64,000 nt of DNA from Tetrahymena elliotti 4EA. Its lineage: Eukaryota > Ciliophora > Oligohymenophorea > Hymenostomatida > Tetrahymenidae. Below the pieces are notes generated by a model, which saw only the letters and a list, made by a program, of their open reading frames with translations, was not told the DNA's origin and did no database searches. Shown here piece after piece: positions 26,932 to 39,446 of the stretch; position 1 is the first letter of the stretch; every line of letters starts with the position of its first letter. The stretch lies in NCBI GenBank assembly GCA_000231825.2, contig JH720332.1, positions 123,992-187,991 of the forward strand, read 5' to 3'. The translations under genes and the position numbers were made by a program.

Positions 26932-27663
26932 ATGTTAATGAATTCTTCTCTCATAACTTTATCAAGTATCTAAAAATAATAAACAGAATAAAAATAACTT
27001 GTTAATAAAATCAAATTCTTTACAATCAAGATCTAACCTTGTTTCTTATCCTTTGTAATCATGAATGACTAAAAAGATGGAGGGAAGTACTTATCTAAAA
27101 AGCACCTAATTTTTAAAAAATAGTATCTTAAAAAGAGACATTGTTATTGTATAATTGGACTTGAATACCTCTTAAAAAAGTAAAGAGATTTTTATTACTT
27201 AATTAAACTTCTAAAAGGATTATTAAATCTGCAATTTTTTTTATCATCTATTTTTACATTTAAGGATTTTTATTCTAATACTATATAAATAAATTAATCT
27301 GTGAGTTTTACCATCTTTAAATTTGTATTAGTTCTTTTGATCTACATTACCGAATAGCTTCAGTAATTCATAATACATAAAATCCTTTTTATAAGATAAA
27401 AATATTTGAATTTGTATCTAATTATTTTATTTTTAAATCTATTTAAATTACTAACTAATTCATTTATCTTTTTATAAATTTAAAACTACTTAAAGTTAGG
27501 TAGTTTTAGCAGGACTCTTTTTAACAAATACTACTGTAACAAGTACAAATAAACGCGCTAAATATAGTATTTTGGGACTTTTAAAATTCTTTAGAACCAT
27601 AAAAAAGGTCTTCAATTATTTAAAAATATGAAGATTTATTTATGTTACTATTGCATGTATTGA
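26932..27663 (+). CDS. Possible hypothetical protein (weak)
   Basis: Open frame from ATG 26932 (internal ATG at 27061) to TGA 27661-27663, 243 or 200 residues. It is Lys/Leu/Phe/Tyr-rich with about three hydrophobic segments. No family is recognised. With only TGA as stop, frames this long are expected by chance in such AT-rich DNA, so I rate it low. A better reading on the other strand is not excluded. Confidence 0.22.
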
Positions 27664-27721
27664 TTGAAAGTAAGCATATATTTGATTAAAAATTAATAAT
27701 TAGTTAATTAATAGTAATCAA

Positions 27722-30700
27722 ATGTAAGAGGGAAGAATTGAGATAAAAACTCGTCCTTAAAAAAGCGGATGGTTAGAATAGTAAGTAAATAGTGTATTTA
27801 ACATATGGCAGACTAAGTATTTTGTATTAGATGGAACTGAGCTGCTTGTTTTTGATGATGACTAAGTAATTTTATTTTAACATTTTAGTCGAAAATTGAA
27901 TTGAGGTTTATTTGAACAAATTAATACATTAAAAATAATTAGAGAGTTCAACCAATAGCCTCAGTTAATTTAAATCGTTGCATAGTTGATGGTGTTTGGG
28001 AACAAAATGAACTTTTTGTAATTACTATCAGGTCACTAGTTCAGGATATGGAAGAGCAATTTATTTAATTGGTATGATTTAGATTTTGAAAAAAACTAAA
28101 AATAAAATGAAAATGAAAAATAATTCATTATTAATCTATTTATTTTTTTAACAGGGATCAGTTTCTATGCAAGAGATATCAGAATGGATGGAGACTTTGA
28201 AGAGTGCAATAGTATTAAATATATATTAATTGAATTTATTTATTTAGTTAGTTAGTTTCGTTCATATGTTTGATGAAACAAGAAAGCATTAAGCTAACTA
28301 ACTAACTAACTAACAAAAAAATATAGCTAAAAAATAGATAAATAGGCTAAATAAAAATATGTTTTCCAATAATAGATTTTACTTGAATATGAAACACTCT
28401 TTAAGTAGCTTGAAATGGAAGAATAAGTTGATAAGTGTATTTAATAATCTGATGATTCTATATCTGACATCGACTCTGATGATTTTTAGGAGCATCCAGC
28501 TAATGGAGTAGATATTGAAAAGTAAATAGGTTTGGGAGATGCTTTCCAAAGCACACCAAATGAGTTGCAATTAATTTAATAAGATTTTGAAAAAAAGCTC
28601 TAAGAAAATAAGGTAAGTAGTTAATTAAAAAATTAATAATATTATTAACAATTCTAAAATATTGCCAATTGCTATTTTAATAAATAGAATGCGTGGACTT
28701 TGTTTTAAGTAGAATCAAATTTAAGAATTTATAGATAAGTTAACAGTAAATAAAATCAAGTATACTATAAAATGCAAGGATATTTAGAAAATGTTGATTT
28801 TTACTCTTTAAGCAGCATTTTTTCAGTAAATTTACTAACTTTATTTTATAAGCTAAGTTATTTTATAATAAAGGATCCACTTAATGACCATTTTTGGGAT
28901 TTTTATCTACAAGAAAAAGAGCTTTATTTGAAAGTCAAAGAAAATTACCAAATTTATAAAACTAAAGAGCAATTTTATTCTAACAAAAAAACATACAAAT
29001 TTGAAAATGTTTATAGAGAAATAAGCTGGTTTGATACAGATTAAAAAAATAAAATATTTTATCAGTACAGATAAACAATTCAAGATAATAACTAAAAAGT
29101 CAGTTAGGCGGATATTATCTAGCTTAAAACTCTCCAAGTATTATTTACTAAAAAATTCAGCAATTTAAAAATATTTTTTCATTAAATTAGTAAATAGTTA
29201 AAATAGAATATGTGAAGAAAGGATTCATTCAGTTTTATGTGTATTTAGCTGTTCCTTTCAACCATCTACAAAAATATCCTATATACGAAACATATATGAT
29301 GGAGAGATTCATTAACTTTAGTGTATTTAAGTTTGAATTTAACGAGGTAATTTATTAATATTTTTTAGATCAAAATTATATCATAAAAAATACTCTTATA
29401 TTAATTAATCAAACAAAAGATTTTAGAAAAAGTCCAACTGAGACAAAAAAGAATTAACAGAGATGATTAAAATTTCTAGAAGCTTATTTATTAACCAATT
29501 AAATCATTTTAAGTATTAGATAGGAATGATAATGATTCTTTTTCCTAAATAAATTCTTAAAGAAGTTTATCAAATTTACCTTTAAATTTGTAGTATAGCG
29601 ACCCTTCTTGGGATGAAGAAACCCATTTAAGAATAAAAAAATTAGATTAATAATAATTGGCCATTTTTAATAGATTTAAATAAAAAAATATTTCATTAAA
29701 ATTGACTGATAATGAATTTATTCAATTCTTAGCAGCCAGAAAGTAATTTTAATATTTTTTCTTTAACGATTTATTAACTATTTTCTTTAGATTTAATGAA
29801 GAAAATGCTTAAGAAATGATTAGTAATTGGAAATAATGGAAGGAATAAACTAACTTTGATAGCTTATCTATAGATGATTTTCCACATCTTCACAGATTAA
29901 AAGCATATAGATATATAGGAAAAGATGCTTTTGGAAGACCAATAGGTTTTGGAGTGAGCAGATATATTTTTCCTGAATAGTTACCGTATCTAAAAAATTT
30001 AAATATTTTTTAAATTAAAATTATTAATACCTAAAAGGTGTGATTATGACGAATATTGCTTATACTACATGGTTTACCTTAAACATATGAGGAAATTGTA
30101 AGAATATGATAATTTAAATTTATTTAAATATAATTTTTAATATTCAACAGAGCTACTGGGCATGTTGATCAAATAATTATGATAAATGATGTTGGAGGTT
30201 TGATATCAAGCAACGTAGATCTAAGCTTAACAAGGAGATAATTAAAGCTTGTTTTAGATTTCTTTCCAGAAGGTGTTTATAAACTCATAGCAGTTAATGT
30301 AGATTTTTATTGTCGTATACTTTGGAAAGCAATTAAGCCTTTCTTAGAAAAAAGTACTCAAGATAAAGTAATTAAAAATATTTAAAATTCATATTCTTAC
30401 ATTCAAAAAGCTGATTTCAATTTAAAATGAATAAAGTTAGTTCATTAACTCAAATACATTTGATTAATAAAAAAGATACCCAAAAAATATATTTAAAAAC
30501 TGTTGAATTGTATATCTCGAAAAGCTTTTTGGTTTTTTTAACATAAATTAATTTTAAATTTTGATAAGAAAATACAGAATAAATTATTTAAATCAGCATA
30601 AATTTAACTTTAAGCTAGTTCAAACCAGCTTAAGATTTTTTTTATTTAATGATTTCGAAGAGTTCATCAATAATAATTGATGATTATTACTTTTATTTTT

Positions 30701-30842
30701 AAATGTTTTGTCCTTATTTAAATAGATAATTATAGTTGGGTCTGATAAAGAAGAAATACATTAAACTTTGCTTTAATACATGGATGACGAGTTAATTCCT
30801 GCTATTTATGGAGGAAAGAACTAAACTTATAGCTCTTTTTGA
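27722..30842 (+). CDS. PH and SEC14 (CRAL-TRIO) lipid-binding protein, multi-exon
   Basis: Starts at ATG 27722. Exon 1 opens a PH domain (SGWLEQQV...IWQTKYFVLDG). A phase-0 intron of 76 nt follows after FDDDQ, then PIASVNLNRC...NELFVITIR, then after another intron the C-terminal PH helix (ISEWMETLKSAI). The middle part (about 28370-29600) is acidic and Gln-rich and includes a region beginning NAWTLFQVESNLRIYR that may be a START-like lipid-binding fold, although this is weak. From about 29690 a CRAL-TRIO N-terminal helix region appears (EFIQFLAARK, then RFNEENAQEMISNW). The SEC14 core follows: GRPIGFGVSRYIF, IIMINDVGGL, LDFFPEGVYKLIAVNV, WKAIKPFLEKSTQDK and, after an intron, IIIVGSDKEEI and IPAIYGG. 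TGA is at 30840-30842. It probably carries or senses a phospholipid at a phosphoinositide-bearing membrane. About nine introns are present; borders are approximate. Confidence 0.82.
28238..28313. repeat. Inverted repeat of GTTA/TAAC tetranucleotides in an intron
   Basis: A TTAGTTAGTTAG run at about 28245 faces a CTAACTAACTAACTAAC run ending near 28313, about 45 bases apart, within an intron of the PH-SEC14 gene. It could fold into a hairpin in the pre-mRNA. Its origin is probably microsatellite-like. Confidence 0.6.
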
Positions 30843-31484
30843 AAAAATTTTTAATTCAATTTTTTCTAAATAAAATATCTGTATAAATTAGTTTATATTT
30901 AATTGTTTAAATTACCACATAGAATTTTAATAATTTAAATAAATTTTTGATTTTGAATAATTTTCTTTTAAATAGATTTATTTGGCAAAATATTCATTCA
31001 TTTAATGTTTTGTTTTAATACAATAAATCTTGTATGCTTAGTTTAGAATTGTTTTTTTTGAAAAGATTAGCCGATAAATTACAAATAAATAAATGAGTGA
31101 ATGAATGAATGAATCAAAAATATTAATAATTATGCGAAAAATATTTCAAAATTAAATCAAAGCAGCAAGCAAGCAAGCAAACAAGCAAGTTAGATGGTTT
31201 TTGAAATGAATAAAAATATAAATTATTCTTTAGAGGACAGTAAATTTTCAATAAAAGGTGATTGAATTGAATGAATTTCATAAAGAAACAAGATAGTAAT
31301 TAAGAAGGTAACAAACAATTAAAATCAAAAAAAGAGTTTGGATAATTGAAATAGGAATGAAAGAGTTTGAAGAAATAAGAAAATAAATTGAATAAATAAG
31401 AATTAATAAACTTTAAAAGATTTACAAAAATTAATATATTAATATTTATTAAGCAAGTAAGATAAATAAATAAATACTAAATAG
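30843..31484. other. Intergenic with tetranucleotide tracts
   Basis: Holds short tandem tetranucleotide tracts: (GAAT)n near 31095-31115 and (AAGC)n near 31162-31188, plus scattered AAAT/GAAT units up to the next gene. Nothing coding is seen. Confidence 0.55.
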
Positions 31485-32611
31485 ATGAATCCTTCATACA
31501 ACCCTAATGATGATATCTAAAATAAAAAGAGATATTTGAAGTTGTCATTTTTAGTCATAGCTGTTATTTCCTGCTTCACTTGTTATGCAAGAGCTGACTA
31601 CAATCTTCCTCTTTTCGCCTTTTCTTATCTACTTTGGGATTAAATCAATCCTGTATGATTCAAATTATATCTTTCTTATTGCAACGATCATTATTTAGCA
31701 AAATCAAATCAATTTTTTACTTTTCTAAAAAGCATAGCAAATACATTTATATGATAATAAATAAATAAAAGAATTTAGTTAAAATGTTTTAGCATATTTT
31801 AAACTAAAATATAAGCAGCAATTCTTTTATCATAAATAAGCTAAATAATTAACTGATTTGAAATGATTTAATGCTGAATACAAATAAACAGAAAGAAAAT
31901 ATTAAATTATTTAATTTTATAAAAAAGTGCGATTAAAAGACTAGACTTTTGTACTTATTCATATTCACATGGATCTTTGACTTCGTCTGGCTTATTTACT
32001 GGGGTTCTTTCTGGGATAGTGAAAATCTTGACCAAAGCTGGGCTAAGGGAGTTTAATCATTTGTTTTGATCTTGAGCATTATTAATTTTATTATCAAGGT
32101 AATTAACTATTCACAAGCAACTCTCTTTTTTTCATAGCAAAATAGGATATTTTCAAACAAACAAATAAATAAATAAAGCAAAATTAATGATAATAAATAA
32201 GAAATCTTTATGTTTTTTCTTCTTAAAAAATAAAACTCAAAGCTTATAATTTCTATTATACTCAATGTCCTGCATCACTAAAAAAATATTTTAAATTAAA
32301 AATAAAAAACGATAATTTTGAAAGCTGCTTAGCAGTTTTAATTATTTGTGAAAAGACATTTTACATCAAAATTCTTTGAAATTAAAATTCAAAATTATTA
32401 AAAATAAATAGCTAGGAGTTATTATTTTCTGCTGGGTTGTTGAATCAAAATGCAAAGAAGCTCTTAAGCCTGATGTCTTCATTAAAAATATTCAAGAAAT
32501 GTTTAAAGTTGAACCTGAACGCGTAACTAACAAATTTTAATTTAAAAAAATATTTAATATCTAAATTATCTATTGATTAATTAATAGTTACATTAAGAAT
32601 CTAAGCACTGA
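31485..32611 (+). CDS. Small four-helix membrane protein, about 157 aa
   Basis: Four exons with consistent phase 0: 31485-31652, 31928-32098, 32412-32522 and 32588-32611. Residues about 18-35 form helix 1 (LSFLVIAVISCFTCYA), followed by a short loop and a second hydrophobic run (LPLFAFSYLLW). Exon 2 gives helix 3 (LLYLFIFTWIFDFVWLIYW) and then a Trp-containing loop and helix 4 (SFVLILSIINFIIK), running into exon 3 (LGVIIFCWVVESKC). The tail is charged. If the last intron is retained, the protein ends 18 residues beyond exon 3 at another TGA. The spacing of helices faintly recalls AGTRAP-type small trafficking proteins, but no motif proves this. Confidence 0.72.
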
Positions 32612-33447
32612 GATCTCTCATCAATTTTGTTGTTAAAGAAATTTAAACGAAACCTAAATCAATAAAAGTTTTGTGTTTATAAAAATTGATTATTCATTCA
32701 TTACTTTATAATTTGTCAATTATGGTGTCTCTATTGTATGATATCTTTATTCGATTGACCTACATTTTTCTTAAAATTTTTAAGCTATTTGTTCAAATTA
32801 TTTTATTTGCTTTTTTATTTTATATTTTTTAATTTGATCAATTTAAAAAATGAATCTTTCTTCTTATTTAAAACAATATCTGGTGGATAATAAATATTAT
32901 TTTAAATCATTAAATCTGATCGAAACCTAATTAAAATAATTAAAAGGTTTTAAAATTAGAAATAGAAGAATGAAAAGTATGAATCTGGTATAAAATTACA
33001 CAAACAACAAACGATATTCTTAGTGTTAAAATTTAATTTTTGACTTGATAGAATTTATGTTACCTTCTAAATATATATTATGATGAACATCATCTATCTT
33101 ATAACAATTAAATTAATCTACGCATTATCAATTTTTTTAAAAGTTACTATTTTTAAGTAAAAGAATAATAGTAATTTTTTATAAACCTAAACATTAATTA
33201 ATACAGTTAATATTAACAGATTCAAATCTTGTTTTATTACTTAGCGTGCTTATTTGTATCTTTATATTTTGATATATTTCAATTTTTCAAGTTAAATTAT
33301 CTTTTAAAAACTAAGTCGTTAGCATAAATGATGACTGATTGATTATGATATATTTATATTTAAGAATAATTAAATGTTTTAAAGATAAGACTTAAAGTAT
33401 TTATATATTATATTTTATTTTATTTAATGATAAATGCCTTTAAAATA
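32612..33447. other. Intergenic between convergent genes
   Basis: About 0.8 kb of AT-rich DNA; nothing recognised. Confidence 0.4.
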
Positions 33448-36302
33448 TCAACAAAATAGACATTAAAATTTTAAATTTCCATAACTCTTGTTTTAGGTTT
33501 CTGAACACACTTTTTTGTAGTAGCATATATTACAGAAGAAGTGTATGCATTCTTAGTTTTTTCTGAGTTGACTATCATCAGAACTGTTTAGATAGACATT
33601 ATCAAAAGCATTGAGGCATATAGAGCATACATTTTCTATACATTTGCAAAGTTATTTTGAGACTTTAAGTTGAGTACCACAGAACTTGCAGATGCATTAA
33701 CAAATTTTATTTCCAACCTCAGTTTATTTGCAGTTCATACAATAAGAATAATTACATTTTGGACACATTACTGTATTTTCAATTACTTTACATTGTATTC
33801 CACATTTTTCGCAATAGCATCTGCATTAAGGAACATTTCCTTGATGTACTAAGCATGTAACTATTTATGATAAAAAAAATTATTAGTACAATAACGTTCT
33901 AAAAATTATATAATAATGAATACCTTTTAGACAAGAAGAGCATTTAAAATAATCAGGTTTTGAGATAGAGCTAATACTATCTTACTTTTTGCAATAAGAG
34001 CAAACAACTTCAAATTTTTACTCACCTTTTCCTGATAACTGCTAAGATCTCATCATTTAATGCTGCAAATGAAAATCTTCTATTTCGTCAATATTTATTG
34101 TTGATTTACAATGAATATCAAAACAATTAATTGTATCTTAATTAGTGTTAAGATACTTACGCATACATTTATAGCAAATACTATGCTAACAACCTTTAAC
34201 AAAAAAGAGATCCTATTTACAAAGCTTAGATTTACAATAATAACACTTCGATTCATCTGGTTAGCCTTAGAAATTTCTTTGACTATCAGATTTAGAATCT
34301 GATAAATTGTTAAGCTGCTGCTATACATTCATATTTTAATCTTATTTCATGTTATTTTAACTTATAATAAAATTGCATATTTCTTCAATAGTTATCTTTT
34401 AGAGACAGTTTTAGCTCAAGCACATTATTTACTAGCTATGCTAATAAAGCCTCTATAGTTCTGTTATACATTGCAAACAGTAATAATGATTACATTATGC
34501 ACTGATCATCATATTTTAAATGGGAAGTAATTTATAACATTTAACACATTGCTTATTTTACAAAGATTAACCTGGTAGAATTCTTTAGCTAATCTATTAA
34601 CTATCTGAAAAGCTGACGGATTGTGACTATGAATCCTTAATTTGATTAATATCCCTATTTTATTTAATAGGAGATGAATTCTATCTATTTTATTCAATCT
34701 AATTCAAGTATTTTATCACATTCTAAGTTTCTATAAATGAAAAACATTTCATACATTTCATTTACGAAGTAGTTTTTTTCTGTAAATCATATTTTTAGAG
34801 CATACAATTTTAACAATGTTAGTGTTTGCATGGTAAATTATTAAATAAAATTTGATCAGGGTAATTTGTACTACAACTAACACATTTATTTTTATTCGAT
34901 TCTTATTATTCTTGTAAGAATTTCTTTATCTTATTTGGATCTAACTAACGAGAGCATTCATCACACTAACATTTAAAACTATATTTTGAATAATCTAAAT
35001 ATTTGCTTGCAATACATCCCTAACAAAAGATGTGCCCACAATTATCATAATAAAAAAATTCTTGACCTATTTCTTGATTACACTTCACGCAATTATACTT
35101 TGAAGCTAGCTTTTATTTAGAGTCTTATTACTACAATTATTATTATTGCTATTGTTGCAACTCATATTGTTGTTTTTCTTATTATTATTAAATCTTCTAT
35201 TTTTATAATATTTTATCAAAGTTTTACAAGAATGACTATACACTAGCTAGATTAATTGGACTACTACAATTTTATTTATAACAATACATTTATTTTAATT
35301 TTGGATTTTTTAAGCAATAAAAACAAAATTTATGCTAAAGTCTGCATTATTCATTAACATAAAGCAAGCTATAATGATATGCAGTGTTACAAGAATCACA
35401 TAATTTCATTTCTTCAACTTTTAAAAAAGGTTGAGAGTTTGCTGAATTTCCTAAAGATTAATAATAATTTTAATTTATAAAAATATATAATGCTAAATAA
35501 TTAAATACTTACTATTGTTACTCTAAATTGATGTTATTGTCCTGTTTAAGTTTCCACCATTAATACTACTATAATTAGCTTATGAAATATTTTACTATTT
35601 TTGTTTATCTAATGTATTAATAAATCCATCTCCTAACAAATCTTAACTATTTACATTAGCTCTATTTTTAAGACAGACAATTAGCTTTTTAGGTAGAGAA
35701 TATATAGTTAATGTTATATTTTTTTTATTTGATTAAAATTATTGAAAGGCAAAACCTTTTAAATTGGGTTCGTATTTAATCAAAATGATTTTTGTTTCCA
35801 AAACTTCTGATAAATATTTAATAATTTCAGGGCTCATATAATTTGGTGAGTCTTTAGTATATGATGGTCCTTAGAGGTAAATATCATATGTTCCAAATTT
35901 TTATGATTTCTTTAATTGTTCTCTTAAAATATTTTCAGCAATTTATTACTGTGAGTCATCTTTTGCTTTTTAAGAGAGGCCATTAATATCTTTTTTTTCA
36001 ATAACCTAATTTATTGTCATCAAAAAGTTTTATTGTGCTGCTAATTATGACATGTTTCTTGTCTAAATACTTCTACTTCCTGCTAAACTTGCCCTGAAAG
36101 ATTCAAGAAAACTATAAATACCATTTTATGATGCAATTATACTTTATTCTATTATTCCAAATAGTAAACCTCCTAATTGCCAATCATATGCTCTAAAATG
36201 TGTGTATTTTCTTTAAATTGTTTGCTTTATTTCTTGTGGTATAACTTATAATCCCTATAATTTATCTATGAATTCTTCATGTCTCATCTCATTTGACTTC
36301 AT
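33448..36302 (-). CDS. Cys-rich zinc-binding protein with RING/IBR-like modules
   Basis: Starts at ATG 36300-36302 with about 250 residues of helical, Gln-rich sequence without a recognised domain (MKSNEMRHEEFIDKL...). After an intron near 35460-35520, a long series of Cys/His clusters begins: LCDSCNTAYH, KFCFYCLKN, KCVSCSTNYP, CKHQHCQNC, then CYYCKSKLCKQD, CQHSICYKCMRK (RING-like), CSYCKKQ, CSSCLKG and, after another intron, CEKCGIQCKVIENTVMCPKC, NYSYCMNC and further pairs to the end (FQCLFC, TGA 33448-33450). The RING-like core followed by Cys pairs resembles IBR/RBR ubiquitin ligases, but the order is irregular and I cannot place an RBR catalytic cysteine with confidence. An E3 role is inferred; several zinc ribbons are seen directly. 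Confidence 0.68.
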
Positions 36303-36989
36303 TTTAATAAATTTTCTTCGAAATATTTATGAAAATAACTTTATTATTGATATTAAAATATATTCACCTTATCTTATCAAATAATTTTTTACAATTCTTT
36401 TTCAAATCAATCTTATCAAATAAATCATAAGTAATTATTTCTAAAAATTTCACATATATCTTATCAATAAAATAAATTCTATTGACGCCAAATACATAAT
36501 TATACTTTGTATTCTTTTTTAAAAAGATCTGTTCTATTTAGCAATTGTTTAATTATTTTAAATCAGCACAAAAAGTAATCTCATAATAAGATCTCACTCA
36601 CTCCAATAACAAAATAAAAATAATTTTAAATGTTTTATTTAATAACAGAAAAAATGTACTCAAATTCAAAAAAAATAAACAAATAAAAGAATTATTTATT
36701 AATTTAGAATTCATTTCTTAATTAAGAACATATTTTTTTTTTTTAAATTTAAAAATGATCTCTTACTAATAATTTTCTCAGAAAAACACAGATTAATAGT
36801 CTATTAAAATAAAATAGACCTATCAATGTTACTTGAATGGTATATAAATATTTGATTTAGAAGTATTTGAATAATTTGTCTTTAATATAAAATTAATATC
36901 ATATCATGTCTTAGCATGTATTAAAGACACTAATTATAGAGTTATTAAGTATGTGATCAAAAATTGTATTTAGATAATCAATATCTATT
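36303..36989. other. Intergenic, AT-rich
   Basis: 5' flank of the minus-strand Cys-rich gene. No structured element seen. Confidence 0.4.
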
Positions 36990-37440
36990 TAAATCTTTTG
37001 ATTTTTCTCTCTCTGGTAATAATAAGGTAATAAGAATTTTGGGCTAATTATTTAAAATCTAAATTTTAAGTTGTTTAATTGAGGTAAGTAATATGTGATT
37101 ATATTTTATCGTGTTATTTATTTTTCACTTTAAATATTGATGAATATTTTCTACATCTTTAATTAATCAATATTTTATATTTATTTACTGTGATTATATT
37201 ATAATTTAAAGATTATATGATAGACATAATTCTTGATAAGCTAGATAAGGATAAATTGATAGCATAAGAAATTTAATTAATTATAACTCTGACTGAGCAT
37301 GAGCATCTGTCCTAAAATATTGAGAAGATGGTATTTTTACAAATATTTTAATTTTATTAGATTTGATTATATCAAAAGAAACTGAATCCTTTTTGGATTT
37401 GATAAAAGTAGAATATTCATGTAGAATATAATTTGTATTG
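36990..37440 (+). CDS. Possible exons of an unassigned short gene
   Basis: Coding-like fragments occur at about 37020-37083 (NNKVIRILGQLFK...CLIE, followed by GTAAGTA) and 37216-37329 (MIDIILDKLDKDKLIAQEI..., followed by GTATTT), then a third near 37360-37440. The helical, Leu-rich content would suit a small helical-repeat protein, but I could not find splice junctions that keep one frame throughout. This may be upstream exons of UTP23, a separate small gene, or chance. Confidence 0.27.
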
Positions 37441-37625
37441 GGTATTTTTTATTTATGAATGAATGAGATGGAAATATTATCAAATCGTCAAATAAAATTA
37501 AAAGATATAAAAACAATCAAAATAATTTATAAAGAATCAATAATTATTTAAAGATTTTGACAATTATTGATACTTTTTGATAGAAGTAAGAATATTTAGC
37601 AACTAATTTAATTTATTTTAAAAAA

Positions 37626-38698
37626 ATGAAATTCAAAAAAATCAAGTTACTAAGAAAGTGGATTAATTTTTATAGGATCAACTATGATTTCCATTTCCCT
37701 TATAAGCTTTTAGTTGATGGAACATTTTTAAAAGCATGTTATGATAGAAAATTTGAATTTAAGGAAAAGTTGACCAAACTTATGCATGGATAATGTTGGG
37801 TTTAAATTACTACATGCGTTTTAAATGAGCTAAGATCTATTCGTAATTACTTTATTCTAGCAAATTATAACAAATGAATGATAAGCTTGATAAAATTACT
37901 TTAAATAAAGTTTATTAAGCTTTATAGATTATGTAAATGTTTTACTTAATTTTTCATTTTTATCAATTAGCATAATTGAAGGATTTGTTTGATTTTGCAA
38001 TGAGTTTACCCAAATTGAGATGCAACCATATTGATGGACTTACTCCTACTGAATGCTTTAAAGATTTAGTTTCAAAAAGTAATCCAGAGAGATACTGGGT
38101 GATGACTCAAGATGAAGAATTAAGAGAATTTTTCAATTAATTTTATCCAATTCCACTTTTTTGGATCAGCAAAGATCTTAAATTTACAATTGAAGAGCCA
38201 AATAAAAAGTCTTAAAAGGAAATAGAAAAGGTAAATAAATACTTAAGTAAATATCTTAGATATTAAAATAATTATATTATTAATAATAGAAAAAACATAA
38301 TAAATATTTACCCTCAGATAAAGAACTAGCTGTTATAAAGTAAGTATAAAAAGAGTAAAAGGAAGAAGAGCTAAAGAAGCTATTCTTAAAAATGGATAAA
38401 ATAAAAAATGAAATGAATATTAGAGTTAAAAAACCAGCTAAAGGTCCTAATCCTTTGTCTGTCTAAAAGAAAAAAGAAAGAAGAATCATAAAAAAGAAAT
38501 GTAATTTTTTATTTATAAAAGCTTATTGCTATCTTCAAATGTTATAAAGGACATTTTTGATATAAATACATTTTAATATTTTATAAAAATTTAGAAGACC
38601 AATCTAAAAATAGAAACAGAAAAACTAAAAAAATTAGAAAAAGAGAAAATCACTTAAGAACTAAAAAAACTATTAAAAATGATGAAGCTAATCAGTGA
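37626..38698 (+). CDS. UTP23: UTP23-like rRNA-processing protein (PIN domain)
   Basis: UTP23 is a nucleolar component of the small-subunit processome, needed for 18S rRNA maturation around snR30/U17. ATG 37626 opens a basic segment, then YKLLVDGTFLKACY, which matches the PIN-domain start of UTP23, and CWVQITTCVLNEL. After one or two introns (about 37840-37970, exact sites unclear), KLRCNHIDGLTPTECF matches the family's zinc-finger-like CCHC block. WVMTQDEELREFF and IPLFWI follow, corresponding to the second half of the PIN fold. The later exons give the hallmark KGPNPLSVQKKK and a very basic tail, ending ANQ then TGA 38696-38698. The length is close to other UTP23 proteins. FCF1 is the nearest alternative, but the GPNPLS block favours UTP23. 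Confidence 0.87.
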
Positions 38699-39446
38699 AA
38701 TTAGTATATAAAATTATTAATTTATAATATATGCTGCAAGTATTTATTAATATATTCAATTCAATGAAATTCAATAAAATATACAAACCTATCACTCATT
38801 TTAGTATTTTAATTGAAATGTTTTTAATTGGTTTTGTAACTTATCTGTTCATAATTAATTCAGCAAATGCTTTTCAATGTTTGCAGTATCTGCTTTGCTC
38901 TTTATTCCCATATCAATCTCTACATAAATTTTCCAAAAGATAGATGGTAAGATTTATGAAAGTATATTGATTGCCTCTTTTATTTTTTCTAGCATTCAAA
39001 TAAACGAATCAGCCTCCACATTTATTTTTTATTTTTATGAATTGAATTTCTAATATATCAATTTATAATCGATTTTTCAATTTTTTGAGTCTCGATTCTA
39101 CTATGTTCTAGAATCAATCTCAAAAACAATTTTTAAAAAATCGATATAGATAGATCAATTAAAGTAAAATGATTGCAAGACAAAATAATAATTATTATTT
39201 ATTTGATTTTTAAAGTATCAACAAATTTAAAATCAATCAAATAACATTAATCTAAAATATTTCAATTATTAAATTTTCTTTCATCTGCATCTATTATTGA
39301 AATTATCATGGTATTTTAGTGAAATATAATTTTTAATTACAAGTTTATTAATTAAAATAAATTAAACAAATTTTATTAACCTTAATTTTTTTAAAGTAAT
39401 TCAATGATTAAAAGAAATGAATTTTTTGTAGCTTTTATGTTAAGTA
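38699..39446. other. Intergenic between convergent genes
   Basis: AT-rich; contains the long inverted repeat listed separately at 39068-39145. Nothing coding is recognised. Confidence 0.5.
39068..39145. repeat. Long imperfect inverted repeat (hairpin), ~35-bp arms
   Basis: Arms run from ATCGATTTTT...GATTCTA to TAGAATC...AAAAAATCGAT around a loop of about 8 bases. The terminal ATCGAT and the inner GATTCTA/TAGAATC are exact; the middle has a few mismatches. It lies between two convergent genes, so it could act in 3' end formation or be a small palindromic insertion. Confidence 0.8.

Noticed and set aside
28907..29137. Minus-strand hydrophobic frame
   Set aside because: Antisense shadow of the middle exons of the PH-SEC14 gene.
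34095..34328. Overlapping plus and minus short frames
   Set aside because: The minus strand in another phase gives the ordered Cys/His pairs of the zinc-binding protein; these are shadows.
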